Assembly (NCBI GenBank): GCA_009776565.1 | Contig: WRNQ01000055.1 | Span: 613-9,032, forward strand | Direction: 5' to 3' | Source: Synergistaceae bacterium | Lineage (GTDB): Bacteria; Synergistota; Synergistia; Synergistales; Aminobacteriaceae | Length of the DNA stretch: 8,420 nucleotides | Shown here: positions 1 to 6,034 of the stretch, in pieces | How the letters are laid out: every line of letters starts with the position of its first letter | How positions within the stretch are numbered: the first letter of the stretch is position 1 | Program-made: the position numbers and the translations under genes | Notes under the pieces: model-generated | Databases searched by the model: none | What the model was told of the DNA's origin: nothing | Seen by the model: the letters and a program-made list of their open reading frames with translations, nothing else

Positions 1-11
1 TCCCTTAGAAT

Positions 12-17
12 AAGGAG
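12..17 (+). promoter_or_regulatory. Shine-Dalgarno of rbsK
   Basis: AAGGAG lies 11 nt before the ATG at 29 and 8 nt before a TTG at 26. The spacing slightly favours TTG, but ATG is the stronger start codon and the two differ by one residue. No promoter can be recognised in the bases to the left, so the transcript probably begins outside the window. Confidence 0.7.
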
Positions 18-28
18 TTGTTTAATTG

Positions 29-952
29 ATGAAAAACATACTTGTTATTGGCAGTTTAAACATGGATATCGTAACGCAGGTAGATAGAATACCTGTAGCA
101 GGAGAGACTGTTTTAGGAGACGACCTTCGCTACAGTTGCGGCGGAAAAGGGGCGAACCAGGCGTTTGCCATCGGCAAATTTGAGGGCTCAGCAGAGATGT
201 TGGGTTGCGTGGGCAAGGATGGTTTTGGTGAGGAAATTATACGTAATCTTGCTTCTGTAGGCGTCAAGGTTGATGCCATAGGGCGCAGCGAATCGCTGAA
301 AACCGGAACCGCAATCATTAATGTCGAAAAGAGCGGCAACAACAATATCGTAGTAATCCCCGGCGCTAATAAAAGCTGTGATGAAGCTTATCTGCGTGCG
401 AATGACGCCTTATTCAAAAAATGTGATTATATCCTGCTTCAAATGGAAATTCCTGAAGAAGCGGTATGGTACGCAATCAACCGCGGAAAAGAATTAGGCA
501 GGACTATAATTCTAAATCCTGCGCCGGCGCCAGATTCTTTGCCTGCGGATATAATGCCGAAACTGGATTACATAATACCGAACGAATCTGAACTCGTAAA
601 ACTATGCGGTTGCGATGACGACTCCATGAACGAAATTAAAAGGGGAGCTCAAAAGCTTATCAATATGGGGGTGAACACCGTAATTGTGACTTTGGGCGAT
701 AAAGGCGGCGTGTTAGTTCAAAGGGACTTGTTCGAGCTTTTCCCGCCTATCCCTGTAAGGGCTGTCGATACAACGGCTGCAGGAGACTGTTTTTGCGCGG
801 CTTTTGTTGTTGCATTGGCAAACGATCAAACTCTGCATGAGGCTATTACTTTTGCAAAAATTTCAGCGGGATTGGCAGTAACTAAGCAAGGAGCACAGAA
901 CTCTATTCCTGACAGATTACAAATAGAAGAATACCGTATCTCAAAAAATTAA
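29..952 (+). CDS. rbsK: Ribokinase (PfkB family)
   Basis: Cytoplasmic kinase that phosphorylates D-ribose with ATP to ribose 5-phosphate, feeding the pentose phosphate and nucleotide pathways. The 307-residue product has the usual length for ribokinase. The N-terminus carries the sugar-contacting GSLNMD segment (residues 8-13) and the PfkB signature 1 core GGKGANQA (38-45). Q-M-E at 138-140 matches the region of the ribose-contacting glutamate (E143 in the E. coli enzyme) and is followed by an LNPAPA block. The PfkB signature 2, DTTAAGD (247-253), ends in the predicted catalytic base D253. It is the first visible gene of the operon, 42 nt before the binding-protein gene. In E. coli rbsK is the last of the structural genes, so the order here is rearranged. 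Ribose as substrate is supported by close motif agreement and by the transporter downstream; another pentose or deoxyribose is possible but less likely. Confidence 0.93.
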   Translation: MKNILVIGSLNMDIVTQVDRIPVAGETVLGDDLRYSCGGKGANQAFAIGKFEGSAEMLGCVGKDGFGEEIIRNLASVGVKVDAIGRSESLKTGTAIINVEKSGNNNIVVIPGANKSCDEAYLRANDALFKKCDYILLQMEIPEEAVWYAINRGKELGRTIILNPAPAPDSLPADIMPKLDYIIPNESELVKLCGCDDDSMNEIKRGAQKLINMGVNTVIVTLGDKGGVLVQRDLFELFPPIPVRAVDTTAAGDCFCAAFVVALANDQTLHEAITFAKISAGLAVTKQGAQNSIPDRLQIEEYRISKN

Positions 953-977
953 TTGGTGTCATTAATACAGAATAAAA

Positions 978-986
978 AAGGTGGAG
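978..986 (+). promoter_or_regulatory. Shine-Dalgarno fixing the rbsB start
   Basis: AAGGTGGAG ends 8 nt before the ATG at 995. It shows that translation starts there and not at the TTG at 953, which would add 14 hydrophilic residues before the signal peptide. Confidence 0.85.
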
Positions 987-994
987 ATTTGAAT

Positions 995-1930
995 ATGAAG
1001 AAGTTAATGGCGGTTGTATTGGCGGTTGTATTGGTAGTATGTTTCGGAAGCGCGGTATTGGCGGGCGAAAAACCAGTAGTGGGGCTTGTTATGAAATCCC
1101 TGGCAAATGAGTTTTTCAAAACAATGGAAGAGGGCGCGCGTAAGTTTGCCGCAGAGGACGGAACTTTCGAGCTTATACCAGTCGGAATGAACTCCGAGAC
1201 GGACATTGATACCCAAATCAGCGCGATGGAGAATTTCATAACGCAAAAGGTTGCTATGATAGTATTGGCGCCGGCGGATTCCGTGGGGCTTGTTCCATCA
1301 GTCAAGAAAGCTATTGATGCGGGGATACTGGTAGTGAATTTTGACGTCACGCTTGATAAGCAGGCTTTGGCAGACAACGGTTTGCCGCAGGATTTCCTTT
1401 TTGTTGGTCCTGATAACGAGGAGGGTTCCTATCTTGTAGGTAAATTCCTTGGCGAGAAACTGGGAAAAGGGGCGGATGTCATAATCATTGAGGGCAACCC
1501 GGGCGCAGACAATGCAAAACAGCGCAAAGCCGGGTTTGATAAAGCTGTCGCAGAATGTGAGCTTAATCTTCTGTCTTCGACCACCGCGCACTGGGAAACC
1601 GAAGAGGCGAACACCGTTATGACTAACCTGTTGACGAGATTCCCGGATGTCAAGGGCGTCATGTGCGCCAATGACTCAATGGCGCTCGGAGTTGTCCGCG
1701 CCATAGAGGCTGCCGGCAAGAGCGGGCAAATTGAAGTAGTAGGTTTTGATAATATCGGCGCATGCCAGGAACTCATCAAGGAAGGCAAGATGCTTGCCAC
1801 AGTTGATCAGTTTGGTCCCGAGATGGCCTCGAACTCAATTAAAGTAGGTTTTCGTATCCTGAACGGCGAAGCAATAACTGGTTGGGAGAAAACTCCCGTA
1901 GTGGTTATATCCAAGGAGAATTTGAATTAA
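995..1930 (+). CDS. rbsB: Ribose-type ABC sugar-binding protein (periplasmic)
   Basis: Exported solute-binding protein of the Peripla_BP_4 (RbsB/LacI fold) family that captures sugar for the RbsAC importer; 311 residues. The N-terminus (1-23) is a signal peptide: Met-Lys-Lys, a Val/Leu/Ala core and an AVLA end, predicted to be cut before Gly24. Cys16 lies in the hydrophobic core without a proper lipobox, so a lipoprotein is unlikely. By eye alignment with E. coli RbsB, most ribose contacts are kept: N38, F40 and F41 (N13/F15/F16), D117 (D89), R177 (R141), N226 (N190), D252 (D215) and Q272 (Q235). W200 stands where RbsB has F164. The partner of R90 is Val118, and a few extra residues follow it. 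This loop resembles the NIDxxLDxxAL subgroup of pentose-binding proteins, so ribose is likely from context but not certain. A strong hairpin follows the stop codon. Confidence 0.88.
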   Translation: MKKLMAVVLAVVLVVCFGSAVLAGEKPVVGLVMKSLANEFFKTMEEGARKFAAEDGTFELIPVGMNSETDIDTQISAMENFITQKVAMIVLAPADSVGLVPSVKKAIDAGILVVNFDVTLDKQALADNGLPQDFLFVGPDNEEGSYLVGKFLGEKLGKGADVIIIEGNPGADNAKQRKAGFDKAVAECELNLLSSTTAHWETEEANTVMTNLLTRFPDVKGVMCANDSMALGVVRAIEAAGKSGQIEVVGFDNIGACQELIKEGKMLATVDQFGPEMASNSIKVGFRILNGEAITGWEKTPVVVISKENLN

Positions 1931-1933
1931 GAG

Positions 1934-1985
1934 CGATAGTGGCGAGATGCCCGAAGGGAATACCCGTCGGGCATCTTAGCTATCG
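1934..1985 (+). promoter_or_regulatory. Intercistronic hairpin after rbsB
   Basis: AGATGCCCGA (1945-1954) pairs perfectly with TCGGGCATCT (1967-1976), with an inner GGG/CCC pair (1956-1958 with 1963-1965) and an AATA tip. An outer CGATAG (1934-1939) pairs with CTATCG (1980-1985). No T-run follows, and the Shine-Dalgarno of the ATPase gene starts only 10 nt later, so this is not a canonical terminator. Hairpins behind binding-protein genes commonly protect the upstream mRNA and lower downstream expression, and that is the inferred role here. Confidence 0.75.
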
Positions 1986-1994
1986 ATGTCTTCC

Positions 1995-1999
1995 GGAGG
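1995..1999 (+). promoter_or_regulatory. Shine-Dalgarno fixing the rbsA start
   Basis: GGAGG ends 7 nt before the ATG at 2007. An upstream in-frame ATG at 1986 would put this motif inside the gene and has only the hairpin arm in front of it, so 2007 is chosen. Confidence 0.8.
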
Positions 2000-2006
2000 C
2001 GTAAAA

Positions 2007-3503
2007 ATGGGCGCGGACATTCTCTCGATAAACGGAATAACGAAAAGTTTTCCCGGAGTTAAAGCTCTTTCGAATGTTTCGTTTTCCATTCGGGAGGGCG
2101 AGGTTCATGCTTTGGTCGGCGAAAACGGCGCCGGTAAATCTACCTTAGTTAAGATTCTATGCGGATACTATAAAGCCGACGGCGGTGAAATTCTTTTCAA
2201 TGGTAAACCTTACTTGCCCCAGACGCCGCGAGCGGCGATGGATTCTGGAATCCGCGTCGTCTATCAGGAATTTAACCTGTTATCTTATCTTTCAGTTGCC
2301 GAAAACATCTTTTTCGACCATTTGCCGCGCAAGGGAGGAGTATTGGTCGATAAAAAAAAGCTTTATGCCAACACTTTGAAGGTATTGAAGCGCGTAGGTC
2401 TTAACGTTGACCCGGAGCTTCCCGCAGAACTCCTTGGGGTTGCGCAAATGCAGCTTGTAGAAATTGCAAAGGCTATTTCGTCCAGTTGCCGCGTGTTGAT
2501 TCTTGACGAACCTACGGCCACTCTTTCACCCGGTGAGATTTCGCGTCTTTTTGAAATAATTAAAACTGAAAAAAATCTTGGCCTGACTGTAATTTACATA
2601 TCTCACCATCTCAAAGAGATTTATGAAATAGGCGATCGTGTAACGGTGCTGCGAAATGGCGAATTCGTTGGAACAAGCGATGTAAGCGGGATAAGCATCC
2701 CCCAGATTGTTTCCATGATGGTTGGGCGTCAGATGGGAATCGAATATCCTTTCAACGACAATATCTCACCGGAAGAAATACCGAGGTTGGAGGTCAGGAA
2801 ACTGCGTATTGCAGGTAATCCCCACGAAATATCATTTGAACTCAGACGCGGCGAAATACTTGGGATATCCGGACTTGTCGGTTCAAAGCGGACAGAAACT
2901 GTCCGCGCAATATTTGGCGCGGATGAGAAGCGAGGAGGAACAGTTCTCCTGGACGGGAAAAAATTAAACATCCGGTCGCCGCGCGATGCTGTCCGGCAGG
3001 GCATATGTCTTTTAACTGAGGACAGGAAGACGCAGGGATTGATTTTGGATATGCCGCTTGCATCAAACATATCGCTTGCCGCTTTGGACAAAGTAACGCG
3101 TTTCGGGGTTATAAGCAAGAACGTTGAGAATTTTGAGGCGGAGCGGCTTTCAAAAGAACTTGCTATCAAAACTCCGTCATTGCGCCAGCTAGCGCGTAAC
3201 CTGTCCGGCGGCAACCAACAGAAAGCTGTTCTGGCGAAATGGCTTTTCCGTGACGCAAAAGTGTTGATTTTCGACGAGCCTACGCGCGGTATTGATGTCG
3301 GCGCAAAGTACGAGATTTATCTGTTATTATGGCGGCTTTTAGCGGAGGGCAAAGGGGTGCTTATGATTTCATCCGACCTCAGCGAATTGATGGGCGTCTG
3401 CCACAGGATTATTGTTTTTTCAAGAGGGCAGGTGTCGGGCGAAGTATTGCGTCCCAACTTCGAACAGGAACGCATATTAAAATACGCCTACAGCGTTTCG
3501 TAG
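2007..3503 (+). CDS. rbsA: Ribose-type ABC importer ATPase, two fused nucleotide-binding domains
   Basis: Cytoplasmic ATPase of a CUT2-type (RbsA/XylG/MglA) sugar importer; 498 residues, typical for the family. Domain 1 has a canonical Walker A GENGAGKST (38-46), a family-typical altered signature LGVAQ (143-147), and Walker B ending in D167-E168. Domain 2 has a degenerate Walker A (SGLVGSKRTE, 288-297, without the GKS/T core), a canonical signature LSGGNQQK (from 399) and Walker B D423-E424 followed by PTRGIDVG. The H-loop region of domain 2 reads ISSDL instead of containing His. This asymmetry is normal for the family: one fully competent ATP site is expected, formed by the domain 1 Walker A and the domain 2 signature. 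It works with the permease 30 nt downstream and the binding protein upstream. The sequence assigns the CUT2 class firmly; ribose is inferred from rbsK and the hydrolases. Confidence 0.93.
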   Translation: MGADILSINGITKSFPGVKALSNVSFSIREGEVHALVGENGAGKSTLVKILCGYYKADGGEILFNGKPYLPQTPRAAMDSGIRVVYQEFNLLSYLSVAENIFFDHLPRKGGVLVDKKKLYANTLKVLKRVGLNVDPELPAELLGVAQMQLVEIAKAISSSCRVLILDEPTATLSPGEISRLFEIIKTEKNLGLTVIYISHHLKEIYEIGDRVTVLRNGEFVGTSDVSGISIPQIVSMMVGRQMGIEYPFNDNISPEEIPRLEVRKLRIAGNPHEISFELRRGEILGISGLVGSKRTETVRAIFGADEKRGGTVLLDGKKLNIRSPRDAVRQGICLLTEDRKTQGLILDMPLASNISLAALDKVTRFGVISKNVENFEAERLSKELAIKTPSLRQLARNLSGGNQQKAVLAKWLFRDAKVLIFDEPTRGIDVGAKYEIYLLLWRLLAEGKGVLMISSDLSELMGVCHRIIVFSRGQVSGEVLRPNFEQERILKYAYSVS

Positions 3504-3512
3504 GATTTAATG

Positions 3513-3518
3513 AAGGAG
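3513..3518 (+). promoter_or_regulatory. Distant Shine-Dalgarno of rbsC
   Basis: AAGGAG ends 15 nt before the ATG at 3534, which is longer than usual. An in-frame TAA at 3528-3530 rules out any start further left, so the ATG at 3534 is the first possible one. The long spacing suggests weaker initiation for the permease, or coupling to translation of the ATPase gene. Confidence 0.55.
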
Positions 3519-3533
3519 ATAATCTGTTAATTA

Positions 3534-4508
3534 ATGAACACTAAAAGAATTGCTTATTTACTGCTTAACGAGGCTGGGATTGGTTGCGTCCTGATCCTGA
3601 TTTGCGCTCTTTTTTCCTATTTCGTCCCTTCCTTCGCCACGAGGCTAAACATCTCCAACATATTCACCCAAATAAGCATAAACACGGTTATAGCAGTTGG
3701 TATGACCTTTGTTATCCTGCTTGGAGGAATAGACCTTTCCGTTGGATCGGTGCTTGCTTTATGTACTATTCAAGCTGGGCTTATCATCACCAACAAAGAA
3801 ATGCCCGTAAGCAACGTAATAACATTGGCTATATTAGCGTCAATGCTGACGGGCATGGCGTGCGGCCTGTTCAACGGATGGGTTTGTGAGAGATGGAAGA
3901 TTCACTCGTTTGTAGTCACGCTTGGAATGCTGAACATAGCAAGGGGCGCGGCGCTCCAGTTCAGCAATTCGCGGACGATATTTTCGTTCCCTGTTGAGTT
4001 TAACTCTTTCGGGTCGCTTTCGTACTTCGGAGTTCCCGTCATATTTATCATGGCTATCACACTGGTTCTGATTGGTCATTTTATCCTCGTCAAGACAATT
4101 TTCGGGCGCATGATCTACGCGATAGGAAACAACGAGGAAGCAGTAAGGCTTTCGGGTCATAATCCAAAATTTTACAAGATAACTGCATTTGTGATATGCG
4201 GAGGAATGGTTGGTATTGCAGCTATCCTTTATATGCTGCGCCTCAACATTGCGTCTCCAATCCTGGGCAACGGGTTTGAGCTTTCTGCTATTGCCGCTGT
4301 TGTAATTGGGGGAACCAGTATGAAAGGAGGAAAGGGTAGTCTGATTGGAACCCTGATAGGCGCCGCAATAATTGGCGTACTTAACAACGGTCTTTTGTTG
4401 TTGGGGATGAGCGACTTCGCGCGCCAGATTGTTACGGGCGCTATCATTATCATAGCGGTTATATTGGATACTTACAGAGTGAAACTTTTACAAATGCTGT
4501 CCAAGTAG
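3534..4508 (+). CDS. rbsC: Ribose-type ABC importer permease
   Basis: Inner-membrane permease of the BPD_transp_2 family that forms the translocation path with the RbsA-type ATPase; 324 residues, close to E. coli RbsC. Long hydrophobic segments run through the whole protein, consistent with the 8-10 membrane helices of the family. Typical conserved blocks are GGIDLSVGS at residues 64-72, an RLSG motif near the middle (NNEEAVRLSG), and GGTSMKGGKG at 259-268 followed by a Gly/Ile-rich helix. The start is fixed by an upstream in-frame stop, although the Shine-Dalgarno is unusually far away. A 109-nt gap with a small hairpin separates it from the first nucleoside hydrolase gene. Confidence 0.93.
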   Translation: MNTKRIAYLLLNEAGIGCVLILICALFSYFVPSFATRLNISNIFTQISINTVIAVGMTFVILLGGIDLSVGSVLALCTIQAGLIITNKEMPVSNVITLAILASMLTGMACGLFNGWVCERWKIHSFVVTLGMLNIARGAALQFSNSRTIFSFPVEFNSFGSLSYFGVPVIFIMAITLVLIGHFILVKTIFGRMIYAIGNNEEAVRLSGHNPKFYKITAFVICGGMVGIAAILYMLRLNIASPILGNGFELSAIAAVVIGGTSMKGGKGSLIGTLIGAAIIGVLNNGLLLLGMSDFARQIVTGAIIIIAVILDTYRVKLLQMLSK

Positions 4509-4513
4509 TCTAA

Positions 4514-4543
4514 TGCTGATTTGCGTTTAAAAGTAAATCAGCG
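4514..4543 (+). promoter_or_regulatory. Hairpin after rbsC
   Basis: GCTGATTT (4515-4522) pairs with AAATCAGC (4535-4542). Inner C-G and G-T pairs and an outer T-G wobble extend it to about 11 pairs around an 8-nt loop. The sequence after it (GCCATTATTT) is only weakly T-rich. It could be a leaky terminator or an mRNA-stabilising hairpin separating the transporter genes from the hydrolase genes. Confidence 0.55.
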
Positions 4544-4603
4544 CCATTATTTCGGATTCATATCAACAATGCGACATTTAGTTTCAAGAGTTATTAATTT
4601 ATG

Positions 4604-4610
4604 GGAGGTG
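4604..4610 (+). promoter_or_regulatory. Shine-Dalgarno fixing a GTG start
   Basis: GGAGGTG ends 7 nt before the GTG at 4618. This supports GTG as the start codon, directly ahead of the basic N-terminus of a signal peptide. Confidence 0.8.
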
Positions 4611-4617
4611 TTCAGAA

Positions 4618-6015
4618 GTGAGAAAGACAAAATTTCCTGTGCTTTTGGCAATTGTTGTTGTCTTCCTGATGGTCGGTTCGGCGGCGGCAAAGGAGAAGGT
4701 AATCCTGGACTCGGATATGGTGGAGCTTTTTGACGATGGCGTTGCAATGCTTATGCTGGCGAGCCACCCAGATGTTGATTTGCTTGGGGTAACTGTAGTT
4801 GCAGGCAACGGATGGCTTCAGGGCGGGCTTGCAAGGGGCGTTCGTCAGTTGGAACTTATTAACCGCAGCGATATTCCTATAGTAGCCGGTGCAAGACAGC
4901 CGATGAGGACTGGTCGCTTTGAAGCGGTGAAGACGCCAAATCAATCTGAGCCGTCGTGGTGGGGTTACGAGAGGGCGCTGTTTGGTATAGGCGTTTCGAG
5001 CTATACAGGAGCTTTCGGTCGTGCAGAGCTTGATCCGTCCAACTTTGGCGGCAGCGTGCCTCCAAATGCGAATCAAACGTATTACGGACCGATTGAACTA
5101 TGGAAAGATTACTATCAAAACAGATACAAAGAGGCGCCAAAGTTCGATATTGCGGAAGATCCGCGACCGGCTTTCAAGTATAAATTTGGACCGGACTTCA
5201 TAGTTGAACAAGTCAACAAATACCCTGGCGAGGTAACCATCATAGCAATCGGACCATGCACCAACCTCATGATGGCGGTATTAAAAGATCCGACAATAGT
5301 GCCTCTCGTTAAGAGAGTGATTTACATGGGCGGCGCAGTTAACGTTGCGGGCAATACGTCACCTGCCGCCGAGTTCAATTGGTGGTTCGATCCGGAAGCG
5401 GCGCGCTTTGCCGTTAGAACTCCATGGGGCAAGTCGGTAGCAAGCGAGGATAAGATAACTCAGTATGTCGTCCCGCTGGACGTTTGCGAAAAGATGTATT
5501 TCACACACGAGCAATACAATACAATTGTGAATTTGAAGGGAATCAACCCCGGAATCAAGGCGTTGTTCGAGTCTAACTACGGGTCAACATACGCCTCTCC
5601 TTCCGACGCGAAGTCATTTGTTTGGGACTGTATAACTGTAGCTATTCTGCTCGGGGAACTGAACGGAGATAATATAGTGCTTCCACAGAAACTACTTCAC
5701 AATGGCCTTCCGGCGTACGACGGCGGATATATAGACTGGTGGATAGACGTTAACTGCGATTATAACATCGACTACGGAAGAAGCCCGGGTTACGCGAATA
5801 AAGGTCCGGTCGGAACGCAAAAGGTGCGGATAATCAATGCAGTCGACGAGAATAAATTCTGGAATGTACTCTACAGCACGCTTGACCCTACATATGTGCC
5901 GCCACCGGAACCGAAACCAAAGCCTGAACCGCCCGACGACGGCGGATGCTCCTCCTCGCTGTTTGGTTTGACGGGTTTGTTCGCCCTTATTCCAGTTCTT
6001 TGTAAGAAACGCTAA
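4618..6015 (+). CDS. Exported nucleoside hydrolase with a Synergist-CTERM-like sorting tail
   Basis: Predicted N-ribohydrolase of the inosine/uridine-preferring nucleoside hydrolase family, which splits nucleosides into base and ribose; 465 residues from a GTG start. Residues 1-24 form a signal peptide (MRKTK, hydrophobic core, SAAA end). The metal/ribose site is recognisable: D31-S-D33 and D39-D40 (spaced as in the DTDMGNDVDD subgroup), the VVAGN motif with N64, G212-P-C-T215-N, and N246...E252-F-N254 followed by WWFDPEAA. W336-D337 stands where classical bacterial enzymes have His-Asp. Trp-Asp occurs in purine-specific IAG-type enzymes, so purine nucleosides are the favoured substrate. The C-terminus has a Pro/Glu/Lys linker (428-441), GGC-SSS (442-447), a short hydrophobic helix and KKR, a sorting-tail layout that implies anchoring at the cell surface. 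It probably supplies ribose to the upstream importer. The family is clear; activity and exact substrate are inferred. Confidence 0.88.
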   Translation: MRKTKFPVLLAIVVVFLMVGSAAAKEKVILDSDMVELFDDGVAMLMLASHPDVDLLGVTVVAGNGWLQGGLARGVRQLELINRSDIPIVAGARQPMRTGRFEAVKTPNQSEPSWWGYERALFGIGVSSYTGAFGRAELDPSNFGGSVPPNANQTYYGPIELWKDYYQNRYKEAPKFDIAEDPRPAFKYKFGPDFIVEQVNKYPGEVTIIAIGPCTNLMMAVLKDPTIVPLVKRVIYMGGAVNVAGNTSPAAEFNWWFDPEAARFAVRTPWGKSVASEDKITQYVVPLDVCEKMYFTHEQYNTIVNLKGINPGIKALFESNYGSTYASPSDAKSFVWDCITVAILLGELNGDNIVLPQKLLHNGLPAYDGGYIDWWIDVNCDYNIDYGRSPGYANKGPVGTQKVRIINAVDENKFWNVLYSTLDPTYVPPPEPKPKPEPPDDGGCSSSLFGLTGLFALIPVLCKKR

Positions 6016-6017
6016 AA

Positions 6018-6026
6018 GGTGGGAGG
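6018..6026 (+). promoter_or_regulatory. Shine-Dalgarno fixing the second hydrolase start
   Basis: GGTGGGAGG ends 8 nt before the ATG at 6035. A TTG at 6029 is too close to it (2 nt) to be the start. The motif lies just after the stop codon of the preceding gene. Confidence 0.8.
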
Positions 6027-6034
6027 TTTTGAAA

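Noticed and set aside
953..994. TTG start for the binding protein, giving 14 extra residues
   Set aside because: It would begin directly after the rbsK stop without its own Shine-Dalgarno and would place hydrophilic residues before the signal peptide. The ATG at 995 has a strong Shine-Dalgarno at good spacing.
1040..1042. Cys16 of the binding protein as a lipoprotein acylation site
   Set aside because: It sits inside the hydrophobic core after Leu-Val-Val, not in a lipobox, and a good signal peptidase I site (AVLA) follows.
1986..2006. Upstream ATG start for the ATPase gene
   Set aside because: The only good Shine-Dalgarno (1995-1999) lies downstream of this ATG and fits the ATG at 2007.
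2729..3214. 161-codon - strand frame opposite the ATPase gene, and a similar 154-codon one at 4612-5076
   Set aside because: Both are antisense shadows of clearly coding genes, with no family resemblance and no ribosome binding site of their own.
4569..4597. Internal promoter ahead of the first hydrolase gene, with TATTAA at 4592-4597 as -10
   Set aside because: No -35 box at suitable spacing, and the transcript would start inside the Shine-Dalgarno.
3504..4617. A hidden rbsD-like gene in the spacers
   Set aside because: The gaps around the permease gene are only 30 and 109 nt, too short for the roughly 139-codon ribose pyranase gene.
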